From contig CAWDUX010000002.1 of the NCBI GenBank assembly GCA_963805605.1, positions 1,488,001 to 1,552,000 on the forward strand: a stretch of DNA of 64,000 nt, written 5' to 3'. The DNA is from Actinocatenispora sp963805605 (lineage in GTDB: Bacteria > Actinomycetota > Actinomycetes > Mycobacteriales > Micromonosporaceae). The notes under the pieces were generated by a model. It was given only the letters and a program-made list of their open reading frames with translations. It did no database searches and was not told where the DNA came from. Below, in pieces: positions 49,504-56,541 of this stretch. The position numbers and the translations under genes were made by a program. Numbering within the stretch: the stretch's first letter is position 1; every line of letters begins with the position of its first letter.

Positions 49504-50442
49504 ATGCCGGCCAGACCGAAGAGCCCATCTGCGCAGCGGCGGCTGATCGCCCTGACTCTCAAAGAGTTGCGCGAGAAGTCCGGGAAAGACATGAAAGACG
49601 CAGCGTCCGTGCTTGACAGGACGATCTCATGGGTCGGCCGAGCCGAGCGAGCTGAGATGACACCGAGCACCGGCGACCTGAAAGTGCTGCTCGACTACTA
49701 CGGCATTGATCCAAACGGAACGCAGGCACAGGCCATCCTCGGCGTGGCTCGGCTCGCGCGCCAGCGGGGCGGCTGGTGGCACTCCTACACGGACATCATG
49801 CCCAAGGACTTCGGGAACTTCGTAGGGTTGGAAACCGCTGCGTCGTCATTGCGGGAGTACGAGCCACAGCTAATCCCTGGCCTCTTGCAGACGCAGGACT
49901 ATGCCCGAGCCGTGCTCTTGGCCGGCAACCGTACGCCAAAGACCCCCGATCTTGAGGAAAAGCTTGCAATTCGCGTCCAGCGGCAGCATCTCCTCGACGT
50001 CGACGACCCGCCGGAAGTACGAGTGGTGATCGACGAGGGTGCGATGCATCGAGAGATCGGCGGGCCGAAAGTGATGCGCGAGCAGCTGGAACACCTCATG
50101 ACAGTGGCCGAACGGCCAAGCGTCACGATCCAGGTGCTGCCGTACGGAAGCGGAGCCCATCCCGGCCTGGATGGGCCGTTCACGATCATCGACTTTCCGC
50201 CACCCCCGGCGGGATATCCGGACACCATCCAACCGCGACTCATCTACATCGAATCCATGATGAATGCTTGGTACCTGGAAAAGCCCGAGGAGATCATCGC
50301 GTATGGCTCCGCCTGGGATACCCTGTGCTGCCTGGCACACACTCCGGCCGATTCTGTTGCCCTGTTGCGTACCATCGCGGATGACCTGAGCAAGACCCGC
50401 TCTGAGACAGAAGGGAGCACAGGATGTCCGCACAAGACCTGA
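49504..50442 (+). CDS. XRE-family regulator with DUF5753 domain
   Basis: A 312-residue protein. The N-terminal helix-turn-helix is in residues about 10-65 (RRLIALTLKELREKSGKDMKDAASVLDRTISWVGRAERAE). The rest is DUF5753 (GWWHSYTDIMPKDFGNFVGLETAASSLREYEPQLIPGLLQTQDYARAV; HREIGGPKVMREQLEHL; IQVLPYGSGAHPGLDGPFTI). This family is regularly encoded next to DUF397 genes; some such pairs have been described as toxin-antitoxin-like or developmental regulators in Streptomyces. The 3' end overlaps the first DUF397 gene by 19 bp. Confidence 0.92.
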   Translation: MPARPKSPSAQRRLIALTLKELREKSGKDMKDAASVLDRTISWVGRAERAEMTPSTGDLKVLLDYYGIDPNGTQAQAILGVARLARQRGGWWHSYTDIMPKDFGNFVGLETAASSLREYEPQLIPGLLQTQDYARAVLLAGNRTPKTPDLEEKLAIRVQRQHLLDVDDPPEVRVVIDEGAMHREIGGPKVMREQLEHLMTVAERPSVTIQVLPYGSGAHPGLDGPFTIIDFPPPPAGYPDTIQPRLIYIESMMNAWYLEKPEEIIAYGSAWDTLCCLAHTPADSVALLRTIADDLSKTRSETEGSTGCPHKT

Positions 50443-50621
50443 CCGGCGCGCAGTGGCGCAAGAGCACCCGCTCCGGCACGCAAGGCGGCCAGTGCGTCGA
50501 GGTGGCGAGCAACCTCCCCGGCATCGTCGCCGTCCGCGACAGCAAGGACCCCGACGGCTCCGCCCTCGTCGTCGTCCCGGCCGCTTGGGCCGCGTTCACC
50601 GAATCGGTCACCAAGAAGTAG
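50424..50621 (+). CDS. DUF397 protein, copy 1
   Basis: A 65-residue member of DUF397: the core WRKSTRSGTQGGQCVEVASN, IVAVRDSKDPDGSALVV, and AAWAAFTESV are the family signature. It overlaps the 3' end of the XRE gene, so the two are co-transcribed. DUF397 proteins are small partners of XRE/DUF5753 regulators in actinomycetes. Ends just before a strong hairpin terminator. Confidence 0.92.
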   Translation: MSAQDLTGAQWRKSTRSGTQGGQCVEVASNLPGIVAVRDSKDPDGSALVVVPAAWAAFTESVTKK

Positions 50622-50629
50622 CAGCCGCA

Positions 50630-50667
50630 GATGATGGCCCCGACGCCTTGGCATCGGGGCCATCATC
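50630..50667 (+). terminator. Hairpin terminator after DUF397 copy 1
   Basis: A perfect 14-bp stem (GATGATGGCCCCGA and TCGGGGCCATCATC) with a 10-nt loop, 9 bp past the stop. It separates the XRE-DUF397 pair from the following copies. Confidence 0.85.
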
Positions 50668-50781
50668 GTCTTGAGCGGCCATCTGGATTCAGATGTCGCG
50701 AGGCTCTGCTTGCGCGAGGATGGTCGTGGACGATCTCAGCATCCAGTGATCTGTTGATTCCGGCGGCAAAGGAGTACGAAT

Positions 50782-50973
50782 ATGACCGACCTGACCGGCG
50801 CGCAGTGGATCAAGAGCACCCGCTCAGGCGGCAACGGCGGCCAGTGCGTCGAGGTGGCCCGCAACCTGCCGGGCCTCGTAGCGATCCGCGACAGCAAGAG
50901 CCCGAATGGCCCCGCCCTCGTCGTCGACCCCACCTCGTGGGCTGCGTTCACCAGGACGCTCTCCGCGAAGTAG
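50782..50973 (+). CDS. DUF397 protein, copy 2
   Basis: A 63-residue paralogue of the first copy (WIKSTRSGGNGGQCVEVARN; VAIRDSKSPNGPALVVD; SWAAFTRTL). Ribosome binding site AAGGAGTACG precedes ATG 50782; the 115-bp upstream stretch after the first terminator must carry its own promoter. Followed by its own terminator. Confidence 0.92.
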   Translation: MTDLTGAQWIKSTRSGGNGGQCVEVARNLPGLVAIRDSKSPNGPALVVDPTSWAAFTRTLSAK

Positions 50974-50984
50974 CCGGCCACGGT

Positions 50985-51028
50985 CAAGGTTCCTCGGTCG
51001 CTCGACGCCGGGGGACCTTGGCATTTTT
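50985..51028 (+). terminator. Terminator after DUF397 copy 2
   Basis: CAAGGTTCCTCGG (50985-50997) pairs over 13 bases (two G-T) with CCGGGGGACCTTG (51008-51020) around a 10-nt loop and is followed by GCATTTTT, a good intrinsic terminator. Confidence 0.8.
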
Positions 51029-51034
51029 GAAACA

Positions 51035-51120
51035 CTGCCCTACTCCGTGCGGGACGATGTAGCCCTGGATATTGCCGCGTCCGGGAACTATCGAGTATCC
51101 GTGTCGAGAAGGAGTACGGC
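51035..51120 (+). repeat. Upstream block of DUF397 copy 3, repeated before copy 4
   Basis: The 86 bases before copy 3 (CTGCCCTACTCCGTGCGGGA..., GAACTATCGAG, AAGGAGTACG) resemble the 82 bases before copy 4 at 51369-51450 (CTGCCCTGCTCCGCACGAGA..., GAACTGTCGAT, AAGGGGTACG). Copies were therefore duplicated with their promoters and ribosome binding sites. Confidence 0.7.
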
Positions 51121-51309
51121 ATGACGAACTTGACCCGCGCCCTCTGGCGTAAGAGCAGCCGCAGCAACGGCCAGGGCCAGTGCGTCGAGGTAGCACATAA
51201 CCTTCCGGGCATTGTTGCGGTCCGCGACAGCAAGGATCCCGACGGCGCGGCTCTCGTCGTCGAGCCAGCCGCATGGACTGCTTTCACCAGGGCACTTGCG
51301 AACGAGTAG
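51121..51309 (+). CDS. DUF397 protein, copy 3
   Basis: A 62-residue paralogue (WRKSSRSNGQGQCVEVAHNL; IVAVRDSKDPDGAALVVEPA; WTAFTRALANE). AAGGAGTACG lies before ATG 51121. Its own upstream block is shared with copy 4, so the two are probably expressed separately but under similar control. Confidence 0.92.
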   Translation: MTNLTRALWRKSSRSNGQGQCVEVAHNLPGIVAVRDSKDPDGAALVVEPAAWTAFTRALANE

Positions 51310-51368
51310 TCAGTCACGATCAGGACCCCGCGACCTCCACAACGCCGGAGGCTTCCGTTTCGGGACCG

Positions 51369-51450
51369 CTGCCCTGCTCCGCACGAGAGGATGTATTCCT
51401 GGATGTCGACGTGCCAGAGAACTGTCGATCACTCTCGAAGGGGTACGTGC
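51369..51450 (+). repeat. Upstream block of DUF397 copy 4
   Basis: Counterpart of the block at 51035-51120; similarity covers the region from CTGCCCTGCTCCG to the ribosome binding site AAGGGGTACG and stops at the ATG, continuing at protein level. Confidence 0.7.
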
Positions 51451-51636
51451 ATGGATCTCGCTAGCGCCATGTGGCGCAAGAGCACCCGCAGCGCTGGCAA
51501 CGGCGCATGTGTCGAGGTGGCCAGCAACCTGCCCTGCATCGTCGCCGTCCGCCACAGCAAGGACCCGAACGGCCCTGTGCTCGTTGTCGAGCCGGCCGCA
51601 TGGACGGCGTTCACCACATCGCTGGCGCAGCAATAA
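51451..51636 (+). CDS. DUF397 protein, copy 4
   Basis: A 61-residue paralogue (MWRKSTRSAGNGACVEVASN; IVAVRHSKDPNGPVLVVEPA; WTAFTTSLAQQ). RDSKD is changed to RHSKD and the conserved Gly before Gln-Cys to Gly-Ala, small departures from the other copies. ATG 51451 follows AAGGGGTACG. It converges with the tetR gene with only 12 bp between. Confidence 0.92.
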   Translation: MDLASAMWRKSTRSAGNGACVEVASNLPCIVAVRHSKDPNGPVLVVEPAAWTAFTTSLAQQ

Positions 51637-51648
51637 TCAGGCGGCGGG

Positions 51649-52311
51649 TCAGGGCTGTGCGGGGCCAGTGGCGCCGACGATCCGGAGGGCAAAGCGGGCG
51701 TACGTGTCGGCGACGGTGTCGCGGTCGTGCGGCTGATCGGGGCCGAACCACTGCGCGACCTGCATGTCCATCCCGCCGATCGCGTTCGCCGCGAGCAGGA
51801 TGTCGGGTACGTCGAACTCGCCGTCCTTCACCCCACGCTCCAGCGCGTCCAGCAGCAGCCGACGGCAGTCGGCCCGCAGGTCGAGGGCGGGCGCGGCCAG
51901 CTCGGGTGAGAGCACATGCAGTTCGCTGTTGGTGACCACCGCGAGCAGCGGATAGTCGGCGTGTACGAGTACGTGCGCCCGGATCAGCGCTGCGAGTCGA
52001 GCGCTCGGCCCAGCGTCCGACGGCAGCGAGGCCAGCGCCCGGGCCAGGCGGTCGTACAGCTCCTGGTGGCCGATGCGGACAAGCTCTGCCAGCACGTGTT
52101 CCTTGGACGGGTAGTGCGCGTACAGCGTGGCCGAGTTGATGCCGACCCGGGCGGCGATCGCGCGGATCGAGGTGCCGTGGAAGCCGGTCTCGGCGTACAG
52201 CGCGAGCGCCTCGCGCAGGATGCGCCCGCGGGTGCCCGGCGGGGTGACGCCGTCGGGCAGCGCAATGGTCACGACGGCGACCCGGCGAGGTTGCCAGGCG
52301 GGCACGTCCAC
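51649..52311 (-). CDS. TetR-family transcriptional regulator
   Basis: A 220-residue regulator: helix-turn-helix at about residues 28-75 (RILREALALYAETGFHGTSIRAIAARVGINSATLYAHYPSKEHVLAEL) and an all-helical ligand domain. GTG 52311 has GAGGAGA 5 nt upstream. Divergent from a secreted esterase gene; two copies of a 14-bp element lie between them, so the esterase is the likely target together with autoregulation. Confidence 0.92.
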   Translation of the reverse strand: MDVPAWQPRRVAVVTIALPDGVTPPGTRGRILREALALYAETGFHGTSIRAIAARVGINSATLYAHYPSKEHVLAELVRIGHQELYDRLARALASLPSDAGPSARLAALIRAHVLVHADYPLLAVVTNSELHVLSPELAAPALDLRADCRRLLLDALERGVKDGEFDVPDILLAANAIGGMDMQVAQWFGPDQPHDRDTVADTYARFALRIVGATGPAQP

Positions 52312-52338
52312 GTGGTTCTCCTCAGCCGTCGAAAACTA

Positions 52339-52417
52339 CCAATCGATTGGTTGACAAGATACCGCACAACGGTCATGGTGTCTGTCATGCGGTCGAGTCA
52401 ACCAATCGATCGCTTGG
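52339..52417. promoter_or_regulatory. Two TetR operator-like palindromes in the divergent gap
   Basis: The 14-mer GTCAACCAATCGAT occurs at 52397-52410 and, inverted, at 52342-52355. The first contains the perfect palindrome CCAATCGATTGG (52339-52350); the second continues as the imperfect CCAATCGATCGCTTGG. Both sites lie between tetR and the esterase gene. Confidence 0.7.
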
Positions 52418-52509
52418 GAACGTCAGGATCTTGTCGGAGCGATCTCCGAGCGGGGACGAGACCACCGTCCTGACGGCAGGCCACCCTTCACCCAGCAGGA
52501 GTGTGTCCC

Positions 52510-53544
52510 ATGACGTACCGGTCCTCCCGCCCCGGCGGCGCCCTGCGCCGGTCCGCCCGCGCCGCGGCAGCCCTGGCCACCACCGCCGGACTCGCGCTCG
52601 TCGGCGCGACCGCACCCGCCCACGCGTCCAGCTCACCGCTGCCGCATCTGAATATCACCGCCGACTACGTCACCGGCGCCTCCTCCGGCGCCTTCATGGC
52701 CACCCAACTGCAGGTCGCCTACTCCGGCACGTTCCAGGGCGCCGGCATCGTGGCCGGCGGGCCGTACGACTGCGGCCAGGGCAACATCGTCAGCTTCGAG
52801 GCCTGCGACCTCGGCATTGGTCTGTCCACACTGGAGCAGCAGGCCGTCACCTGGGCCGACCAGGGGAAGATCGACCCGCTGTCCAACCTGGTCGGCAAGC
52901 CGGTATACACCTACCACGGCACCATGGACCCGGCCGTCAACTCGGCGATCTCCGACGCCGGCGTCAGCTTCTACCGCCACTTCGGCGCCGCCACCCAGTA
53001 CCACAACTGGGACCCGGCCGGACATTCGTGGGTCACGCCGTACGGGCCGGTCCCCTGCCCCGCCACCTCGGCGCCGTTCATGAACAACTGCGGCGACGAC
53101 CCCGAGGGCGAGATGCTCAGCCACTGGACCGGGCACCTCAACGCTCCCAACACCGGCACCCCGCGCGGCACCCTCACCCACTACGACCAGAACACGTACG
53201 TGCCCGGCGGCAACGGCCCGGCCGAGAGCATGGACACCACCGGCATGCTCTACACACCGCCCGCCTGCGCCGCCGGGAGCGCCTGCAAGCTCGTCGTCGC
53301 CCTGCACGGCTGCCTGACCGGCCAGTACGCGATCGGCAGCACCTTCCCGCACTTGGCCAACCTGGACACCTACGCCGACACCAACAACCTGGTCGTGCTG
53401 TACCCGCAGGCCATCGCATCGGTCCAGCCGGCCAACCCGCAGGGCTGCTGGGACTGGTGGGGCTACGACGGCGCCAACTTCGCCGTCAGGAGCGCGCCAC
53501 AGATGACTGCCATCGTCAACATGGTCCACGCCCTCGGCGGCTAA
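52510..53544 (+). CDS. Secreted PHB depolymerase-family esterase
   Basis: A 344-residue exported protein. The signal peptide (SARAAAALATTAGLALVGATAPAHA) is followed by a hydrolase domain with the lipase-box-like GASSGAFMA (nucleophile Ser), YHGTMDPAVN with the probable Asp, and ALHGCLTG/GHSWVTP segments typical of extracellular polyhydroxybutyrate depolymerase-like esterases, plus paired cysteines. CAGGAG lies 8 nt before ATG 52510. Substrate may be PHB or another short-chain ester; it is divergent from tetR. Confidence 0.82.
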   Translation: MTYRSSRPGGALRRSARAAAALATTAGLALVGATAPAHASSSPLPHLNITADYVTGASSGAFMATQLQVAYSGTFQGAGIVAGGPYDCGQGNIVSFEACDLGIGLSTLEQQAVTWADQGKIDPLSNLVGKPVYTYHGTMDPAVNSAISDAGVSFYRHFGAATQYHNWDPAGHSWVTPYGPVPCPATSAPFMNNCGDDPEGEMLSHWTGHLNAPNTGTPRGTLTHYDQNTYVPGGNGPAESMDTTGMLYTPPACAAGSACKLVVALHGCLTGQYAIGSTFPHLANLDTYADTNNLVVLYPQAIASVQPANPQGCWDWWGYDGANFAVRSAPQMTAIVNMVHALGG

Positions 53545-53589
53545 ACCCGTCCCTGAGCCCCGCCGGAACTCCGCGAAACCAGCCCCGAC

Positions 53590-53618
53590 AGGTGATCCCC
53601 AGCGGCCGGGGATCACCT
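53590..53618. terminator. Hairpin terminator between convergent genes
   Basis: AGGTGATCCCC and GGGGATCACCT form a perfect 11-bp stem with a 7-nt loop, 45 bp after the esterase stop and 22 bp before the end of the minus-strand gene. Confidence 0.8.
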
Positions 53619-53640
53619 CACCACCGACGCCTGGACCGGA

Positions 53641-54012
53641 TCAGGCTGCCATGAAGTCGGCGCTCATGTTGTCCGGCAGGTAGGAGGTCCGTTCATCCTG
53701 GATCTCCAGGTCACCGACGGACGGCCAGTCAGGAGTGTGCCCACCGGTCGCGTGCAGCGCGCAGCGGAAGATCGCCAGTGCCTTATTCATCACGTCGAAG
53801 TCACCTTCGACCTGGAACAGACCCTCGAGCGTCATCGTCGCGCTCGCGTAGTCTGTACTCACTGCAGCGTCGGCGAAGCCAGCGTCCTCGAGTTTGAGAA
53901 GCTCGTCCATCACCCGCTCACCCTCGGCATGGAACTCGTCCCGGCCCAGCGGGCGGCTTGTTCTGGTCTGGAACTCGATCGCAACATGGGCCATGGAACG
54001 CTTAGCGCTCAT
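53641..54012 (-). CDS. Partner protein of the HicA-like gene
   Basis: A 123-residue acidic protein with a ferredoxin-like strand-helix pattern (MAHVAIEFQTRTSRPL; HAEGERVMDELLKLEDAG; ATMTLEGLFQVEGDFDVMNKALAIFRCALHATGG). It starts 11 bp inside the end of the upstream HicA-like gene, so the two are translated together. It is not clearly HicB, but gene order and size fit an antitoxin of such a pair. Base composition is lower in GC than its neighbours. Confidence 0.55.
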   Translation of the reverse strand: MSAKRSMAHVAIEFQTRTSRPLGRDEFHAEGERVMDELLKLEDAGFADAAVSTDYASATMTLEGLFQVEGDFDVMNKALAIFRCALHATGGHTPDWPSVGDLEIQDERTSYLPDNMSADFMAA

Positions 54013-54238
54013 CCTTGTCCTCCCGGTCCATCATGCACGACTGCCGCTGAGCCCACTTCTGAGCATTCTTCCAGAAGTTGGGGTCCGAGGGCGTGAGCTT
54101 GATCTGCCGCTGGTGGTCCCCACAGGGACACCGGACGGTGTAGTACGTCGGCGGGTTCCCGATCTTCCAACCATGATCATCAAACCACTCGAGCAGTGCC
54201 TGGCCATCCTTCTTCGGGTGTCTTCTCCAATAACCCAA
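54002..54238 (-). CDS. HicA-like small protein (putative mRNA interferase toxin)
   Basis: A 78-residue protein (RRHPKKDGQALLEWFDDHGW, then YYTVRCPCGDHQRQIKLTPSD, then NAQKWAQRQSC). The helix, Gly-Trp, strand, G-x-H and strand order recalls HicA toxins with a dsRBD-like fold, where the His is catalytic; here the segment is CPCGDHQRQI. Two Cys suggest possible metal binding, unusual for HicA. Toxicity is an inference. It overlaps the next gene by 11 bp. Confidence 0.5.
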   Translation of the reverse strand: MGYWRRHPKKDGQALLEWFDDHGWKIGNPPTYYTVRCPCGDHQRQIKLTPSDPNFWKNAQKWAQRQSCMMDREDKDER

Positions 54239-54443
54239 ATCAATGCCCCCGGAAACGCACCTACAGTACTCACTGTGCTGCTCATGACACTAGCAGTGCA
54301 TTAATGGCCTAAATGGTCGGTCCGATCTGTCGAATAGGAGGCGTGGCGGACCCGATGGTTACGGAACCGATTCCGGCGTGGATTCCTGTTCGGACCCGCG
54401 GCCGGGGCACTGCCGGTGAGGATGGACAGTGGGGGTGAGAGAG

Positions 54444-54749
54444 ATGACCAACGGGGCGAAGGACCAGGTCGCGGCGCTGCTGCAGGAGGCATCCGAGACG
54501 CATCACCGGGTGTACCGGATCACCGACGGCGACGATCCCGACTGGGCGTCGTGGTACGCGGACTGGCTCGTACGGCTCTCCGAACTGGCCCAGGCGATCG
54601 GCATCGCGCCCGTCCGCAGCGAGCTGGTCTACCTGCTGGTGAAGCTGGACAAGGAGTACACTCGCGAGGCGCCGAGCGAGCACTGGGAGTCCTACTACGC
54701 CCGCGGAATCCGGGCCCATTTCAGCCACTCGCGCCGCGCTGCGGTCTGA
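54444..54749 (+). CDS. Small helical protein of unknown function
   Basis: A 101-residue soluble, mostly helical protein (GAKDQVAALLQEASETHHRV; DPDWASWYADWLVRLSELAQAIG; SELVYLLVKLDKEYTRE; YYARGIRAHFSHSR). Resembles small proteins found beside acetyltransferase or regulatory genes in actinomycetes, but no family can be named. ATG 54444 follows GGTGAG; GTG 54429 is an alternative. Confidence 0.5.
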   Translation: MTNGAKDQVAALLQEASETHHRVYRITDGDDPDWASWYADWLVRLSELAQAIGIAPVRSELVYLLVKLDKEYTREAPSEHWESYYARGIRAHFSHSRRAAV

Positions 54750-54774
54750 CCGGGGGCGGCCGATCGTCACGAAA

Positions 54775-54791
54775 ATGGGTGGACCACCCAT
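54775..54791. promoter_or_regulatory. 17-bp palindrome touching a start codon
   Basis: ATGGGTGG-A-CCACCCAT, a perfect palindrome, ends directly before ATG 54792 of the membrane protein gene. It may be an operator or an RNA structure controlling translation. Confidence 0.4.
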
Positions 54792-55445
54792 GTGATGATC
54801 AAGTGCGTGACGGAAACCGTGCTGACCCCCGCCCAGGAACGCGCGGGACTGCTGTCGCCCGGCACCTCCTGGCACCGCCAACTGCTGCGGATCAGCGTGT
54901 TCGCCTTCGTCTGGGCGTTCCTGTACTCCGCCTACCGCGCCTACTACGCCGCCGGCGGTACCGCGTTCCTGCCCGGCACGATCCGTCCCGACGCCGAACA
55001 CACGTTCCGGGCCGTCAACCTGTTCGGTGCCGTCATCATCGCCATCGCCGCACTGCTACCGCTCGCCATGCTCCGACTCTGGTCCCGACCCACCACGCGC
55101 CGGTTGCTACTGGTGCTGTGCTGGGCGGTCGCCGTCGGCTGCTGCATGCACGCGCTCGTCGCCATCACCGAGCGGGTGCTGAGCCTGGCCGGCGAGGTGG
55201 ACGTCCAGTACGCGGCGATGTGGGCCACCGTCGACCATCGCGCCGCCGACCTGCAGGACCTGTTCGGCAACGAACCGTGGTTCCTGCTGGAGGGCCTCGC
55301 CTTCGGTGCACTCGGCTGGGTAGGCATGACACCCGGCCGCGCCCGCAGGTGGTGGGCGGCCACCGGCATCGTGGCGATCGGCGCCCTGTTAGCACTCGGT
55401 GTGCTCACCATGACCGGCGTGCTGGGTCGCGCCGTCATCTTCTGA
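54792..55445 (+). CDS. Polytopic membrane protein of unknown function
   Basis: A 217-residue protein with about five helices (ISVFAFVWAFLYSAYRAYYA; AVNLFGAVIIAIAALLPLAML; LLLVLCWAVAVGCCMHALVAI; FLLEGLAFGALGWVGM; ATGIVAIGALLALGVLTM). The start is uncertain: ATG 54792, ATG 54795 or GTG 54807 (no good ribosome binding site). No family recognised. A palindrome lies directly upstream. Confidence 0.55.
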   Translation: MMIKCVTETVLTPAQERAGLLSPGTSWHRQLLRISVFAFVWAFLYSAYRAYYAAGGTAFLPGTIRPDAEHTFRAVNLFGAVIIAIAALLPLAMLRLWSRPTTRRLLLVLCWAVAVGCCMHALVAITERVLSLAGEVDVQYAAMWATVDHRAADLQDLFGNEPWFLLEGLAFGALGWVGMTPGRARRWWAATGIVAIGALLALGVLTMTGVLGRAVIF

Positions 55446-55457
55446 CGATCACCACGC

Positions 55458-55841
55458 TCAGTCGTCCAGGTAGAGGCAGAACGGGTGCCCGGCCGGGTCG
55501 AGCATCACCCGTACGGTCTCCTGCGGCTGGTGGACCGCCAGGGTGGCCCCGACCTCCAGGGCGTACGCCACGGCCCGGTCCAGATCGTCGACCTCAAGGT
55601 CCAGGTGCATGGACATCTGCTGCTGCCCCCCGGCGGCCGGCCAGACCGGGCGTACGTAGTCCGGTTCCGTCGCGAAGGCGAGGTTGTAGCCGGCGTCCTT
55701 CGACGGCGCGAGGTCCACCCAACCGTCGGACTCGTTGAAGATCTGCCAACCGAGCAGCCGTTGGTAGAAGTGCGCCAGTTCGCGTGCGTCCGGGGCGTCC
55801 AGTACGACACCCACCCACTGCTTCGTGGTCCGTAGTGGCAT
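55458..55841 (-). CDS. VOC-family (glyoxalase-like) protein
   Basis: A 127-residue protein with the two beta-alpha-beta-beta-beta modules of the vicinal oxygen chelate fold: VGVVLDAPDARELAHFYQRLLGW at the start, MSMHLDLEVDDLDRAVAYALEVGA in the middle and VRVMLDPAGHPFCLYL at the end. Often annotated as glyoxalase, dioxygenase or bleomycin-resistance-like; function not known. It converges with the membrane protein gene. Confidence 0.88.
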   Translation of the reverse strand: MPLRTTKQWVGVVLDAPDARELAHFYQRLLGWQIFNESDGWVDLAPSKDAGYNLAFATEPDYVRPVWPAAGGQQQMSMHLDLEVDDLDRAVAYALEVGATLAVHQPQETVRVMLDPAGHPFCLYLDD

Positions 55842-55969
55842 GAGCCCACCCTGCCACCACCCCCCGACATCCGCCCCCGGCCACAGCGCAGAAACCGCCC
55901 GCAGGGGTAGTTTCGGGCAGGTCCGACCGCACAGCGCGGTCCGGTGAACGGTGACAGGTCGGGGGAACG

Positions 55970-56518
55970 ATGGTTCTGACGAGTCGACTCGCCCACAGCG
56001 CCGACGTGCCGGCGCTGATGCCGTTGATCGAAACGGCGATCGGGCAGTTGCAGAAGACGTTCCTCGACGACGACCAGATCCGTTCCAGCCGGGCGATCAT
56101 GGGCATCGACACGCAGCTCATCGACGACGGCACGTACTTCGTCGCCGAAGTGGACGGCCAGCTGGCCGGGTGCGGCGGCTGGAGCCGGCGGGCCACCCTC
56201 TACGGCGGCGACCACTCCGCGGGCCGCGATGCCGCGCTGCTGGACCCGACCCGCGACCCGGCCAAGGTACGGGCCATGTACACCCATCCCGACTTCACCC
56301 GCCGCGGCGTCGGCCGACTCATCCTCGCGCGCTGCGAGCAGGCCGCCGCGGCCGAAGGATTCACCACCCTGGAACTGATGTCCACGATGGCCGGCCAGCC
56401 CCTCTACGAGGCGGCCGGCTTCCTGCCCGTCGAACGGCTCGCCGACGCCGCCGGCGGCGCCCCGGTCCCCCTGCTACGGATGCGCAAGACGATCTCCGCC
56501 GCGACCGCGCATCCGTAA
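55970..56518 (+). CDS. GNAT-family N-acetyltransferase
   Basis: A 182-residue acetyltransferase. The acetyl-CoA loop is THPDFTRRGVGRLILARCEQ, with FVAEVDGQLAGCGGW before it and the late PLYEAAGFLPV motif. Target unknown. It converges with the Ro60 gene, whose stop lies 23 bp away. Confidence 0.88.
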   Translation: MVLTSRLAHSADVPALMPLIETAIGQLQKTFLDDDQIRSSRAIMGIDTQLIDDGTYFVAEVDGQLAGCGGWSRRATLYGGDHSAGRDAALLDPTRDPAKVRAMYTHPDFTRRGVGRLILARCEQAAAAEGFTTLELMSTMAGQPLYEAAGFLPVERLADAAGGAPVPLLRMRKTISAATAHP

Positions 56519-56541
56519 CACCGGAGTCGGGAGAACCCGAC

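Noticed and set aside
54416..55738. 440-residue plus-strand open frame across 54.4-55.7 kb
   Set aside because: Overlaps two better-supported genes in other frames and a VOC gene on the other strand; Arg/Pro-rich shadow.
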